Below the pieces are notes generated by a model that did no database searches, had not been told where the DNA came from, and was given only the letters and a program-made list of their open reading frames with translations. From Crocinitomicaceae bacterium (lineage in GTDB: Bacteria > Bacteroidota > Bacteroidia > Flavobacteriales_D > Crocinitomicaceae), in assembly GCA_014762645.1 (NCBI GenBank), contig JABURP010000052.1, positions 1-64,000 on the forward strand: a DNA stretch of 64,000 bases. The letters run 5' to 3'. The translations under genes and the position numbers were made by a program. This document shows positions 8,695 through 16,988 of this stretch, piece after piece; the first letter of the stretch is position 1, and each line of letters starts with the position of its first letter.

Positions 8695-9389
8695 TCAGAT
8701 TTATATTTCTTGATCTCTCCTCCGGTAGTTTTTTCATTAAAGTTAGATTTATCTCCATCAAAAGTATACTTAATTGTACCAGAAATAGATACTTTCAGGT
8801 CCATTTTCTCGGTAGCCCAGCAAGAGATATCTCCTCCGGTAGAAACTTTTGCTACAACCTCTTTTGCTTCTAAATGAATAGCCGATATAAATCCACCAGT
8901 CATCACTTTTAAATCGGCATTTTCTGCTTTACCTTTCAATTTAATTTCCCCATTACTTCCAGGTGCCACCGACGCTTTTACCGTCTTGCAATCAAGCTCT
9001 ATACTTATAATTCCATTAGACGCACATTTCAATTCTACCTCATTTCCTGTTAAAACATCTTCAACATTAATCCAGGCACCGCCTTTCGCTTCTATAGTTG
9101 AGATTTCATTGTATGTTACATAAATTTCTAATTCAAGTTTTTTGAATATAGATTTCTTTATATCGACCTTTAATTCTCCTCCTTTTACTTCCCATGCAAT
9201 TTGGTCGTCTTCTAATTCAGGTTCATTATTAACCACTTTAATGTGTGGTTGATCTCCTTTTTTAAGGAAAAGTTTATAATTACCATTCGCAACAACAGTT
9301 GTAAAATCATCCAAATCATCTTCCACTTCACCGGCGAATGAAAAGTTTGTAAATGCAATTAATGCGAGTAGGGTGTAAAGGTTTTTCAT
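8691..9389 (-). CDS. DUF2807 head-GIN-type exported protein
   Basis: A 232-residue exported protein with a signal peptide (LYTLLALIAFTNFSFA) followed by a right-handed beta-helix-like body. Alternating short strands with ISTIEAKGGAWINVED, LKCASNGIISIEL and VSTGGDISCWA are typical of DUF2807 (head GIN domain) proteins, sometimes annotated as putative auto-transporter adhesins. No adhesion activity can be claimed from the sequence. It is first in a two-gene unit with the lipoprotein (ATGA overlap), suggesting that both work at the cell envelope. Confidence 0.75.
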   Translation of the reverse strand: MKNLYTLLALIAFTNFSFAGEVEDDLDDFTTVVANGNYKLFLKKGDQPHIKVVNNEPELEDDQIAWEVKGGELKVDIKKSIFKKLELEIYVTYNEISTIEAKGGAWINVEDVLTGNEVELKCASNGIISIELDCKTVKASVAPGSNGEIKLKGKAENADLKVMTGGFISAIHLEAKEVVAKVSTGGDISCWATEKMDLKVSISGTIKYTFDGDKSNFNEKTTGGEIKKYKSE

Positions 9390-9399
9390 AATTTAAGTT

Positions 9400-10254
9400 T
9401 TAGTTTGGAAACACTTCTTTAGCCATTTCCATTGAAATTCGGAATTCATTGGCATCAACATTTGTACCAATACCACTTTTGTTAAAGTAACTCAGCATAC
9501 CTTCCGTTGGCATATTCCCTGTTAGATCGTCTTTTGCCATAGGACAACCACCGAAACCTTTAATGGCACCATCAAATCTTCGGCAACCGGCTTCATAAGC
9601 TGCCGATACTTTCTCTTCAACAGAATCTGGTGTTGAGTGAAGATGGGCGCCAATTTCGACATTCGGTAATTCTGCCATTAAATCGGTAAACATAGAAGTG
9701 ATGTTTGTTCTGTTAGATACGCCGATAGTATCCCCCAGAGCCAGTATATTCACACCTATCTCTCGGTGTAGACGACTTCCCCAATGTGCAGCAATGCTGG
9801 TATCCCACGGGTCTCCATAAGGGTTTCCGAATGCCATTGAAAGGTAGACGACCAGTTTTTTATTGTTTTTAATACATAAATTTTGAATATCCTGAACACG
9901 TCCAAACGATTCTTCAATCGACGAGTTGGTATTTCTAACCTGGAAGGTTTCTGATATAGAAAAAGGGAAACCGAGGTAATCGATTTCTTCGAAATTGCAA
10001 GCGTCTTCAGCTCCTCTTCTATTTGCGACAATGGAGAGCAATTTTGAAGATGTAGTTGAAAGGTCAAGCTTCGACAGTACATCAGCTGTATCGCGCATCT
10101 GAGGTATAGCTTTTGGCGATACGAAACTGCCAAAATCTACCGTATCAAATCCAACTTTAAGTAATTGATTGATATAGTCCGCCTTTATCCTTGTAGGGAT
10201 AAATTCGTGCAAACCCTGCATAGCATCACGTGGACATTCAATCAATTTAATCAT
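9400..10254 (-). CDS. mvaB: Hydroxymethylglutaryl-CoA lyase
   Basis: Cleaves 3-hydroxy-3-methylglutaryl-CoA into acetoacetate and acetyl-CoA, the last step of leucine breakdown. The 284-residue TIM barrel begins [11 protein letters not shown] (the usual E-x-xRDGxQ metal/substrate loop). It carries the metal-binding HLHS motif and, at ~235, [12 protein letters not shown], the HMG-CoA lyase active-site loop with the catalytic Cys. The second residue of the RDGxQ loop is Ala here (RDAMQ), as seen in some members. It overlaps the pyrD stop by four bases (ATGA). No other leucine-degradation genes are next to it. Confidence 0.9.
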   Translation of the reverse strand: MIKLIECPRDAMQGLHEFIPTRIKADYINQLLKVGFDTVDFGSFVSPKAIPQMRDTADVLSKLDLSTTSSKLLSIVANRRGAEDACNFEEIDYLGFPFSISETFQVRNTNSSIEESFGRVQDIQNLCIKNNKKLVVYLSMAFGNPYGDPWDTSIAAHWGSRLHREIGVNILALGDTIGVSNRTNITSMFTDLMAELPNVEIGAHLHSTPDSVEEKVSAAYEAGCRRFDGAIKGFGGCPMAKDDLTGNMPTEGMLSYFNKSGIGTNVDANEFRISMEMAKEVFPN

Positions 10255-11285
10255 GTGCTTCTCAATAGAGCTTTATTAATTCGCTTTACCAATTTAGGCC
10301 CCTCATAGATAAATCCGGTATAAATTTGTACCAGATCTGCTCCGGCTTCCAGCTTTTCAATAGCATCCTGAGCCGAATGTATTCCCCCTACCCCAATTAT
10401 CGGAAAAGCTTTTCCTGACTTTTCGGAAAGATAACGAATTACTTCTGTACTTCTATCTTTTAATGGTTGACCACTTAATCCCCCATTTCCGATTGCTTCA
10501 ATTTTGTTTTTTGAAGTTAACAGATTTTCTCGTGTAATTGTCGTATTCGTTGAAATTACTCCATCAATTTTTGTTTTTTCAACAATTTCAATTACTTCAT
10601 CTAATTGTTTATTGTTCAAATCAGGTGCAATCTTCAAAAGTATAGGCTTAGGCTCTTCGTACGTTGCATTCAGGGATTTTAACTCAAGGAGTAAATCTTC
10701 CAAAAATTCCTGATCCTGTAATTTCTTAACATCTCCAATATTGGGACAACTCACATTCACCACAAAGTAATCCACAACATGATGTAATGCTTTGAAATTA
10801 TATAGGTAATCGGCTTTGGCATCATTATTATGTGTAGCTGTATTTTTACCGATATTGCCACCAACAATAAGAGATGTTGTTTTATTCTCCAAACGCAATG
10901 CCACTGAATCAACACCATCATTGTTGAATCCCATGCGATTTATTATGGCTTTGTCTTTTTTCAAACGAAATAATCGGGGTTTGGCATTCCCTATTTGCGG
11001 TTTAGGGGTTACCGTACCGATTTCAATGAACCCAAAACCAAAATCTTCCAACTCATCCAGCAAGATTCCATTTTTATCAAACCCTGCTGCTATACCCACG
11101 GGGTTCTTAAAGGTTAGCCCAAAAAGTTCTCTTTCCAGCTTTTTATCTGTAACTGTATAGATTTTTTTTCGAAAAGCTGCTACACCAGGAATTCTTCTGG
11201 TGAATTTAATAGCATTGAAGGTAAAATGATGAACCGCTTCAGGATCAAAAAGAAACAAAATTGGGCGCAAGAAAAGTTTATACAT
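10251..11285 (-). CDS. pyrD: Dihydroorotate dehydrogenase, class 2 (quinone)
   Basis: Oxidises dihydroorotate to orotate with quinone as acceptor, the fourth step of pyrimidine synthesis, at the inner membrane. I choose the ATG at 11285 ([16 protein letters not shown]), because this aligns with the class 2 N-terminal membrane-associating helix; the open frame reaches further up only through a TTG. Signatures: [13 protein letters not shown] (FMN site), NVSCPN (catalytic Ser of class 2, where class 1 has Cys), STNTT and [11 protein letters not shown] (phosphate binding). Length 344 is normal. Its last four bases overlap the HMG-CoA lyase start. Confidence 0.93.
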   Translation of the reverse strand: MYKLFLRPILFLFDPEAVHHFTFNAIKFTRRIPGVAAFRKKIYTVTDKKLERELFGLTFKNPVGIAAGFDKNGILLDELEDFGFGFIEIGTVTPKPQIGNAKPRLFRLKKDKAIINRMGFNNDGVDSVALRLENKTTSLIVGGNIGKNTATHNNDAKADYLYNFKALHHVVDYFVVNVSCPNIGDVKKLQDQEFLEDLLLELKSLNATYEEPKPILLKIAPDLNNKQLDEVIEIVEKTKIDGVISTNTTITRENLLTSKNKIEAIGNGGLSGQPLKDRSTEVIRYLSEKSGKAFPIIGVGGIHSAQDAIEKLEAGADLVQIYTGFIYEGPKLVKRINKALLRST

Positions 11286-11389
11286 CTGCGTTCTCAAAAC
11301 TTTATACAAAAGTAAAAAGAAGCTGAGAAAATATACACTCCTTAAGCACTTTTAATTCACGAGAAATTAACTGTACAATTTTACTGCGA

Positions 11390-12322
11390 TTAGTACCTTG
11401 CACGATAACGCCATTTGGAACGTTTGTGCTTGGCTTGCTGCAGGTTTCTGATTAGAGAAACATTAAAGAAGAAATAAGCATCTTTTTGACGATCATCACC
11501 TCTCATTTCTCCATGCGCAGTCCATCCTGGAAAAACACCGCTGGAAGGATCCGCATAGTAAGCCGCTTCTGAACCATAAGCTGATTCAATGGCGGAATTG
11601 TCATAGTACGTTCCGGACACGTCATCCAGATAATCAGTAAATGTTTTTGTATAGCTCAATTCGAATGACATTCTCCAAATACGTCCAAGTCCTAATTTTA
11701 CACCCATACCGAATGGAATTCCAAAATTAACAAGACCATACTCATCTGGCCCGTCTGGCAATCCTTGTCCTTCAGTATGAAGTGGCCTTAAATTGGTTCC
11801 ATCTTGAGATTGAGGGATATAAGCAAACACTGAAAAACCGGAAAAAAGATAGATGAGCGTATTTTTATTGCGCATTCCTTTTAATCCCCAGATTTTATGT
11901 CTTGCACCATAGTGCTCATTGTTATAAATCACAAACTCAAGGTGCTGGGATAATTCAATAAGATGCGTTTTAAAGCTAAGATTTCTGTAATGTCTGGCAG
12001 GTTCGGTTGTCAATTGATCTGAACCTCTTAGCACACCATATTGAAGAATTGTTTTAGTTGAAACCCAAGGACGGAAACGGAATCTATACCCTAAATGTCC
12101 GGAAGGTCGTGTAGTAACCCACTCGAGATCCATAAAGGAGTAGTCTGAACCGATTCTGTTTAATCCACCAAGATCTCCAAGAAAATTGGTAGCGCCGATT
12201 CCAAAGATAAATTCTTTACGTTGCCCTTTCCAATAATCGGAATTGGTGAAGTTAGTATGCTGAGTATATGCTCCTATACAGAACAATATACCAACGCTTA
12301 AGACCAAGAGTTTTTTCAACAT
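11390..12322 (-). CDS. DUF6089-type outer-membrane protein
   Basis: A 310-residue exported protein with a signal peptide (LLVLSVGILFCIGAYTQ). The motif FIFGIGATNFLGDLGG and the barrel-like strands that follow are typical of the DUF6089 family, common in Bacteroidota and predicted to be an outer-membrane beta-barrel. A basic tail (KHKRSKWRYRARY) ends the protein, and the final aromatic fits a barrel terminus. Standing alone, with 115 bases to the gene on its right. Function unknown. Confidence 0.7.
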   Translation of the reverse strand: MLKKLLVLSVGILFCIGAYTQHTNFTNSDYWKGQRKEFIFGIGATNFLGDLGGLNRIGSDYSFMDLEWVTTRPSGHLGYRFRFRPWVSTKTILQYGVLRGSDQLTTEPARHYRNLSFKTHLIELSQHLEFVIYNNEHYGARHKIWGLKGMRNKNTLIYLFSGFSVFAYIPQSQDGTNLRPLHTEGQGLPDGPDEYGLVNFGIPFGMGVKLGLGRIWRMSFELSYTKTFTDYLDDVSGTYYDNSAIESAYGSEAAYYADPSSGVFPGWTAHGEMRGDDRQKDAYFFFNVSLIRNLQQAKHKRSKWRYRARY

Positions 12323-12439
12323 AGCACAAAAGTTTCGTTCACAAAATTAACACTTTACAAGCAAAACGCCTAAAAAATCTTCAATAATTAACTAACAATA
12401 GTTAACAATTGGTTGCGGTCTCAATTTACAAAATGTAAT

Positions 12440-13264
12440 TTAATTCATCAAGACATATCTCAAAGGGTTTAACCTCACAATGTTTCCGTCTTCTGTTTTT
12501 CCCTTGATGTTTTCGAAATAAATTGTCTCCCCGGCAGTTCTCTTATCAAGCGCAGCTTTCATTTCCTCATTGAGTTGATTACTCTCTTCTTCAAAGAAAG
12601 CTTCGCCGCCAAGTCCATCAATCAGGTGCAGTTCAAAATGAATCACATTAACATCTGACTCGGTAGTAATTCCCTTATTATCGAAGAGTTCTTCTCTAGA
12701 GATGGAACCATTAATTTTTCCACCAATTCTTGGCATCAAAGCTGAGATACTTTCATCTTCACTTGTTTCCTGGTGTTTATCACTATGCACGGAAAGATCA
12801 GCTTCTTTGATTTGAATTTCTTCAGTTGAACTTGAACTTTTCAGTTCTTCGGATTGATTATTCGTTGAATTTTGATCTAAAGTATTTGTTTTATCATCTA
12901 CAGTATTTTGTATTTCTTTTGAAAATTGGAATGTCTTTTTTACGAGTTCGTTAGTTTTTTCTTTGGCATCCACCTCTGAATTCATAGCGATCAGTTGATT
13001 ATCGGGGGCAATATATTCGGGAGGTGCATCTGTCGGGAGATTGACTTCCTCGGTGAGGCTGTCATTTTCCGGGCTGAAGGCCACTATACCTCCGACAATA
13101 ATACTCACTGATGCCAATCCTGTAGCCCCAATAAACCATGGAGATTTATAAAAGGGCTTGGACATCATGGCGTGGTTTTTCAACAAGCCGTCAAAGTCTT
13201 TCTGGGCTTGAATAGATTTGGAATCGACAGGTGGTCTATCCAAATTGATCTTTACATTTTTCAT
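12440..13264 (-). CDS. Single-TM protein, probable partner of the adjacent ECF sigma; GldM-like C-terminus
   Basis: A 274-residue protein. I start at 13264 (MKNVKINLDRPPVDS) because AAGG lies about five bases before it; an ATG at 13300 would add 12 residues. One TM helix (~45-63, FIGATGLASVSIIVGGIVAF) divides a ~40-residue cytoplasmic segment from a Ser/Glu-rich periplasmic linker. The last ~85 residues run from GKINGSISREELFD to IYFENIKGKTEDG and NIVRLNPL. From memory this pattern (ENIK-x-DG-x-R-L) resembles the C-terminal domain of the T9SS motor protein GldM. Its place just downstream of the ECF sigma gene, with one TM segment, suggests an anti-sigma-like role; both points are inference. 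Confidence 0.6.
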   Translation of the reverse strand: MKNVKINLDRPPVDSKSIQAQKDFDGLLKNHAMMSKPFYKSPWFIGATGLASVSIIVGGIVAFSPENDSLTEEVNLPTDAPPEYIAPDNQLIAMNSEVDAKEKTNELVKKTFQFSKEIQNTVDDKTNTLDQNSTNNQSEELKSSSSTEEIQIKEADLSVHSDKHQETSEDESISALMPRIGGKINGSISREELFDNKGITTESDVNVIHFELHLIDGLGGEAFFEEESNQLNEEMKAALDKRTAGETIYFENIKGKTEDGNIVRLNPLRYVLMN

Positions 13265-13345
13265 CTGCCTTAATTTATGACCGGTTGTCCGGTTCAGCAT
13301 ATGGCCTCAATCACGACATAAATGTAGTGATTGAGACGATATGTT

Positions 13346-13918
13346 CTATTTTTTGTTTTCAAATAATTTCCTCATTTTTTTGATGACTCTATGAGATTTC
13401 ACTTTTGCATTGTTTTCTGTAATCTCAAGTATATCACCAATTTCACGAAAAGATCGCTTTTCAAAAAACCGAAGCTCTACCATCTGAATTTCTTCTTCAC
13501 TTAGCTTCGAAATAACATTTAAAAGCGCTTTTCTGTTTTCTAACGTTTTGTCTTCTACCCAATCCTCAATCATTTCAAAGAGATGCATGCTTTCCACATT
13601 TACTGTTCGGCGTGCTTTTCTGTCCCTGAACGATTGATATAACTCAGATTTTGCAATTCGGTACAACCACGACGCAAAAGGAACTCCTCTGTACTCGTAC
13701 TTATGAATGTTATTCAGAGCTTTAAGAAAAACCTGGCTGGTAACATCATGTGCTGTGTCTTTGTCGTCCATTCTTTGGTAGATATACCTAAAAATCTGTT
13801 CGTAATACTTGTTGTAAAGCGGCTCAAAACCCTTAGGATCCTCCTTCGCATACTTTACCCACTGAAGCTCCTGCATGAGCTTATCCTCTGTGTGATGATA
13901 AATAGGGTTAACTGGCAT
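13346..13918 (-). CDS. ECF-type RNA polymerase sigma factor
   Basis: A 190-residue sigma-70 family protein with region 2 at ~30-95 (FRYIYQRMDDKDTAHDVTSQVFLKAL, then FASWLYRIAKSELYQSFRD) and region 4 at ~130-185 (LRFFEKRSFREIGDILEITENNAKVKSH, a helix-turn-helix). It directs polymerase to a specific set of promoters that cannot be deduced here. The membrane protein gene begins 81 bases downstream on the same strand, a usual sigma/anti-sigma order. Upstream, 225 bases separate it from a divergent gene. Confidence 0.92.
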   Translation of the reverse strand: MPVNPIYHHTEDKLMQELQWVKYAKEDPKGFEPLYNKYYEQIFRYIYQRMDDKDTAHDVTSQVFLKALNNIHKYEYRGVPFASWLYRIAKSELYQSFRDRKARRTVNVESMHLFEMIEDWVEDKTLENRKALLNVISKLSEEEIQMVELRFFEKRSFREIGDILEITENNAKVKSHRVIKKMRKLFENKK

Positions 13919-14143
13919 AGTTCTTTGTTTGGTTTTATTTTCTTTGCATTTGTATAATTCGATTCGAGCAATTGGTTACAAAGTCTAAAGCAATTTTTTT
14001 GCCATAATTCTTAAACCCATATAAAATCTATCAATTGAATAGATTATTACGAATAATTATTATGACGTGGCAGATAAAAATTGAGGTTCGACTCCCACAT
14101 AAGTTACAACATTTTTCTGAATCAAAAAAATTAATTTCCGGTT

Positions 14144-14752
14144 ATGAAATTGATTTTCAAATTATACTACCTAGGAATAACGGGCGTTTTCATCATTTTA
14201 TTGTGTAATAAGATTATTATAGACAGGTCACAGCAATACTTGTTTGATCACCTTGATGAAATTCCGAATATGGAAACCGCCCTTGTTTTGGGATCAGCTA
14301 AAAATGGAAAATACGGAGGGATTAATCCTTATTTTAAGTACAGAATGGAAGCTGCTGCCGAACTTTACCATTCCGGAAAAGTTAAAAAAATACTGGTGAG
14401 TGGAGATAATCACACAAAAGGCTATGATGAACCAACCGACATGGCTAATTACCTCGTTTCGCTTGGGGTTCCCAGGAAAGACATCATTTTAGATTATGCC
14501 GGCTTCAGAACACTCGATTCCGTAATTCGAGCCAAAAAAGTTTTCCACTGCCAACAATTAATAATTGTTTCACAAAAATTTCATAATCAACGAGCTGTTT
14601 ACGCGGCACGTCAATATGGAATTGATGCCGTAGGCTACAACGCGCGTGACGTACAGAGCAAATCAAATTTTACACATTATCGTGAATTTGCCTCAAAATT
14701 TGTCATGATTCTGGACATTCATCTATTTCAGACCAAACCTAAATTTTTATAG
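14144..14752 (+). CDS. SanA/YdcF-family (DUF218) membrane-anchored protein
   Basis: A 202-residue protein with one N-terminal TM segment (YYLGITGVFIILLCNKIII) and a DUF218 domain outside the membrane. Motifs ETALVLGSAKNG, ILVSGDNHTKGYDEPTDMANYL and LIIVSQKFHNQRAVY match SanA-type proteins, which in enterobacteria support envelope barrier function at high temperature. The biochemical activity is not established. No shared operon is evident; the PKD lipoprotein gene follows after 51 bases. Confidence 0.85.
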   Translation: MKLIFKLYYLGITGVFIILLCNKIIIDRSQQYLFDHLDEIPNMETALVLGSAKNGKYGGINPYFKYRMEAAAELYHSGKVKKILVSGDNHTKGYDEPTDMANYLVSLGVPRKDIILDYAGFRTLDSVIRAKKVFHCQQLIIVSQKFHNQRAVYAARQYGIDAVGYNARDVQSKSNFTHYREFASKFVMILDIHLFQTKPKFL

Positions 14753-14803
14753 CTCCGTTTGTTAGTTCGACTGCTGACCACTATTTTTATGAAAATTTTG
14801 TGA

Positions 14804-15136
14804 ATGAGGAAGGCCCTTGGATTAACTCTAATTCTTGCTACCGTCTTGTTTTCGTGCAACAAACCGCCGGAAGCATGTATTGAACTGGATTCAAATTCAG
14901 TTTCAGCGGGAACTCCCATCACATTTTCTGCTGAATGTTCTAAACGATCCCTGAGTTATATATGGAGTTTTGAAGGCCCTACCGGAGCTCCCGAGAATGA
15001 CAGTCTACGGTCTGAAGAGGTGTTTTCTATGGCCTTTTCTGTAACGGGATCATACACCGTAAAACTAGAGGCCTACGAACGTTACTCCTGGAATGGACAA
15101 ATGGGGGAAACGTCTACTACTTTTACAGTAAACTAG
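14804..15136 (+). CDS. PKD-like domain lipoprotein
   Basis: A 110-residue lipoprotein. The signal peptide MRKALGLTLILATVLFSC ends in a lipobox at Cys18, and the remaining ~90 residues form one PKD-like immunoglobulin fold: SAGTPITFSAECSK, SYIWSFEGP (in place of YxWdFGDG) and VTGSYTVKLEAYE. Such domains mediate protein or glycan contacts at the surface; no binding partner is known. Its TAG stop sits inside a CTAG that also supplies the stop of the convergent beta-helix lipoprotein gene. Confidence 0.7.
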   Translation: MRKALGLTLILATVLFSCNKPPEACIELDSNSVSAGTPITFSAECSKRSLSYIWSFEGPTGAPENDSLRSEEVFSMAFSVTGSYTVKLEAYERYSWNGQMGETSTTFTVN

Positions 15137-16506
15137 GGTTGATATTCATAACAACCAATATCCGGTCCGCCTCCCATAATGACATTTCCTTCTATATCCT
15201 GACCCGGATTATAAGCTGAATTCCCAGCGTCAATTAAAGGAGATCCGTTGACAATGTGAAAATCTCTTAACGATACGTCATAAAATGCCGGATTTCCTGA
15301 CCAAATATGACCTGGACCGTATGCAGGATATGTGTAAGGATCCGTCCGTTTCCAGTAATTATTAAAGAATGTCATGGTTACGCTACAATCCAAAGTATCC
15401 ACTTCATATTCATCTTCTATTGTTCCGTAGGCAATATTATTAGCAAACTCTCCGATTATCGGGCGGCAATAAGTCGTGCCTTCAAACTCCCAGTAATTCT
15501 TTATCAACAATGCAGGTCCTCCCCTACTTCCTGGCCAGTAATTCACAAAATTACAATTGTCAAAATGATACTCACCTCCTGCAAACAAATAAGCGCCAAC
15601 CAATCCTGCATCTCCAATCAAACAATTAGTGGCCTCAATGTTTGCGCCGGCATTGACGTTTAATGCGAAGAAATCGTGATTGGTTATAATGGTATTGTCC
15701 ATATCCAATGTTAATGCAGTTTGTGTTGAATCGACCTGCAAACCAACTGATCCGTTTTTAATAATGGCATAATCAATATTAGAAGTATTAGCTTCAATTA
15801 GCCGTATTCCCCACCACTGTCCAGGAACATCATCATAGAATGACTCTAACCTGTCTCCCTGAAAAACTACTTCATTACCCAGTGTCCCCTGAATATCCAA
15901 ACATGATTTGTAGATGATCAACTGAGAATTTTTATGACAATACACTTGTACGCCACCGGGTATGGTCAGGCATTTATTCGAATCTAATCCCGGATATCCG
16001 CAAGCTACAGTTCCGTATAAAACATGAGGTTTATCTGTTGCCCAGGTTCCTTCCACCAATTCGTTATTGTGAAAGTAGGCATCCTGTCCCCAAACATCCA
16101 GGTTCACATACTGATCAAGGCCATTGGTTCTAAACCGTATCGAATCTGAAATAATTAAAGGGTTGGTTTGATTATTTACTTGTAGGGTTACTTCTACAAA
16201 TACAAAAATGGAATCCTGCGCAGGTACTTCAATATTTTGAAGATAATCTGCTGCTACGCCATCTACATTTATTCTAAAGGGCGAATTAGCCCCCCCCATC
16301 AACTGGATAGATTCAATATTAATAGGTTGATTGTTGTAATTATAGACTTTTAAGCGCTTGGTCGTTGATCCAATCGTAGTAAAAATGGTATCAAAAAGTA
16401 CCGTATCTCTAGAAAAATCAAGGTGATCCTTCGTGAATTGAATATCTTTTTTACAGGAAGTAAATCCAAGTATTACCAAAGTAACTATGAAAATTATCTT
16501 TTTCAT
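15133..16506 (-). CDS. Beta-helix-type lipoprotein
   Basis: A 457-residue lipoprotein: MKKIIFIVTLVILGFTSC with a lipobox at Cys18 followed by KKD. An immunoglobulin-like or fibronectin-like part (~25-130, TKRLKVYNYNNQPINIESI) is followed by a parallel beta-helix region (~170-400) with turns such as IDYAIIKNGSVGLQVDST and DNTIITNHDFFALNV, as in pectin-lyase-fold proteins. The C-terminal motif SPLIDAGNSAYNPGQDIEG is common at the end of such Bacteroidota proteins. No catalytic residues were recognised, so polysaccharide binding or scaffolding rather than cleavage is as likely. Confidence 0.7.
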   Translation of the reverse strand: MKKIIFIVTLVILGFTSCKKDIQFTKDHLDFSRDTVLFDTIFTTIGSTTKRLKVYNYNNQPINIESIQLMGGANSPFRINVDGVAADYLQNIEVPAQDSIFVFVEVTLQVNNQTNPLIISDSIRFRTNGLDQYVNLDVWGQDAYFHNNELVEGTWATDKPHVLYGTVACGYPGLDSNKCLTIPGGVQVYCHKNSQLIIYKSCLDIQGTLGNEVVFQGDRLESFYDDVPGQWWGIRLIEANTSNIDYAIIKNGSVGLQVDSTQTALTLDMDNTIITNHDFFALNVNAGANIEATNCLIGDAGLVGAYLFAGGEYHFDNCNFVNYWPGSRGGPALLIKNYWEFEGTTYCRPIIGEFANNIAYGTIEDEYEVDTLDCSVTMTFFNNYWKRTDPYTYPAYGPGHIWSGNPAFYDVSLRDFHIVNGSPLIDAGNSAYNPGQDIEGNVIMGGGPDIGCYEYQP

Positions 16507-16587
16507 TTCGTGAGTTCAAAGTTAATCACGTATTTTTGGTTTTTTTATTTTATATCAAAGTAATTCGCAGAGCTTAAGATTTATTTT

Positions 16588-16595
16588 TATCTTTG
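16588..16595 (+). promoter_or_regulatory. -7 promoter element for rpmE2
   Basis: TATCTTTG matches the Bacteroidota -7 consensus TAnnTTTG, 41 bases before the rpmE2 ATG. Just downstream, CCGC-AAAT-GCGG (16600-16611) can form a small hairpin at the expected mRNA 5' end. Confidence 0.6.
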
Positions 16596-16636
16596 CACCC
16601 CGCAAATGCGGATTTGAACATTAAAAAGTATTGAAG

Positions 16637-16900
16637 ATGAAAAAGGGAATTCACCCGGAGGATTATAGATTAGTGATTTTTAGAGACATGTCTAATGGTT
16701 ACTCTTTCTTGTGTAACTCATGTGCACCAGCAAAAGAAACAGAAACCTGGGATGATGGAAATGAATACCCATTGGTGAAATTAGATATTACATCACAGTC
16801 TCACCCGTTCTTTACCGGAAAAATGCAATTTGTAGATACTGCCGGACGTATTGATAAGTTTAAAAACAGATACGGCGACAGAAAAAAATCTTCTAAATAG
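16637..16900 (+). CDS. rpmE2: 50S ribosomal protein L31, type B
   Basis: An 87-residue large-subunit protein. I place the start at the ATG at 16637 (MKKGIHPEDYR, the standard type B N-terminus), not the in-frame TTG six bases earlier. The conserved segments YPLVKLDITSQSHPFFTGK and VDTAGRIDKFKNRYG identify type B L31, normally the zinc-independent form. Oddly, a Cys-x-x-Cys pair (CNSC, Cys26 and Cys29) is present. A clear terminator follows. Confidence 0.95.
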   Translation: MKKGIHPEDYRLVIFRDMSNGYSFLCNSCAPAKETETWDDGNEYPLVKLDITSQSHPFFTGKMQFVDTAGRIDKFKNRYGDRKKSSK

Positions 16901-16924
16901 ATTAGATTTAAGAAATTTTATGAG

Positions 16925-16956
16925 AACCCTGACTTCGGTCAGGGTTTTTTGTTTTT
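16925..16956 (+). terminator. Rho-independent terminator after rpmE2
   Basis: AACCCTGAC pairs perfectly with GTCAGGGTT around a UUCG tetraloop, followed by a T-rich tract. It ends 33 bases before the next gene. Confidence 0.95.
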
Positions 16957-16988
16957 ATACACCTATATTTAGTCCAAAAATCACCTGA

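Noticed and set aside
9756-10133. A 125-codon open frame on the same strand as the HMG-CoA lyase, in another frame
   Set aside because: It lies wholly inside the lyase gene, has no recognisable motif, and its composition is that of an off-frame reading.
14085-14095. GGTTCGACTCC, like the T-loop of a tRNA, in the 225-base gap between the ECF and SanA-like genes
   Set aside because: Only two T-stem pairs form, and neither an acceptor nor an anticodon stem can be built from the upstream 60 bases. I treat it as chance.
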